This document shows, piece after piece, positions 5,877-5,998 of a DNA stretch of 5,998 nt (positions are counted from its first letter, which is position 1; each line of letters begins with the position of its first letter). Made by a program: the position numbers and the translations under genes. The stretch comes from Flavobacteriales bacterium. GTDB lineage: Bacteria > Bacteroidota > Bacteroidia > Flavobacteriales_D > Sanyastnellaceae. The stretch is from assembly GCA_011524845.1 (NCBI GenBank), contig WTJL01000031.1, positions 1-5,998 of the forward strand. Direction: 5' to 3'. The notes under the pieces are model-generated. The model was not told the origin of the DNA. It worked only from the letters and a program-made list of their open reading frames with translations, and made no database searches.

Positions 5877-5998
5877 TCATTGGCGCTTTTGGAAGCCCCT
5901 TTGAAGTGGTCTTCCTTGTACTTGAACAAGACGTTGAACGTGGTCAAACTGCCGTAGATGCGGGTGATGTACTGTTGCAAGTTGACCTTGTCTTCGTC
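5873..5998 (-). CDS. C-terminal end of an unrecognised protein (5' part outside window)
   Basis: The last 41 codons of a gene that enters from the right edge. The visible part includes KVNLQQYITRIYGSLTTFN, then VLFKYKEDHFKGASKSANE and a TGA stop. It is charged and probably helical, with no transmembrane segment. I do not recognise the family. The reading frame is supported by its unbroken run to the window edge and by the ATGA overlap between its stop and the start of the small downstream protein, which marks it as the upstream member of the same operon. Confidence 0.65.
   Translation of the reverse strand, partial: DEDKVNLQQYITRIYGSLTTFNVLFKYKEDHFKGASKSANE

Noticed and set aside
4996..5904. 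A plus-strand open frame opposite the Nramp-like operon
   Set aside because: Composition is Gly/Arg/His/Pro-rich and without domains; it crosses three well-supported genes on the other strand.

Overview
The window is a gene-dense, GC-rich stretch of bacterial chromosome that most likely comes from a member of the Bacteroidota (Flavobacteriales-like). The evidence is a secreted protein that appears to end in a type IX secretion (T9SS) sorting domain, a membrane-anchored OB-fold protein of a type I associate with this phylum, an arsenate-reductase-like phosphatase and a divergent Nramp-type transporter whose sequences resemble Bacteroidota versions, and a lack of convincing Shine-Dalgarno sequences. 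The GC content is high for that phylum. All family assignments come from reading motifs; no database search was run.

Layout. Positions 1-2273 (minus strand) read as one operon: a secreted CXXCH/T9SS protein, then xseA, then xseB, which is cut by the left edge. xseA most likely starts at a TTG that overlaps the upstream stop codon (TTGA), and xseB starts inside the end of xseA. A gap of about 64 bp (2274-2337) separates this operon from a divergent plus-strand pair. That pair is a stand-alone SpoIIE/PP2C-type Ser/Thr phosphatase and a small membrane-anchored OB-fold protein, joined by an ATGA overlap. A 126-bp gap with four copies of a 12-bp tandem repeat follows. Next is a plus-strand low-molecular-weight phosphatase/arsenate-reductase-like gene whose longest reading adds a lipoprotein-like signal. 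It converges on, and overlaps by 11 bp, a minus-strand operon at 4396-5998. That operon contains the end of an unrecognised gene, a 64-aa small protein and an Nramp-like transporter, each pair joined by overlapping stop/start codons.

How the genes work together. XseA and XseB form exonuclease VII, a single-strand DNA exonuclease. The other genes do not form an obvious pathway. The most notable features are the Nramp relative, whose TM1 and TM6 metal-ligand motifs are altered; the ArsC-like protein, which has the complete redox cysteine triad but possibly an export signal; and the coupling of a secreted putative haem-binding protein to a DNA-repair operon. I see no mobile element, CRISPR array, RNA gene or defence system.
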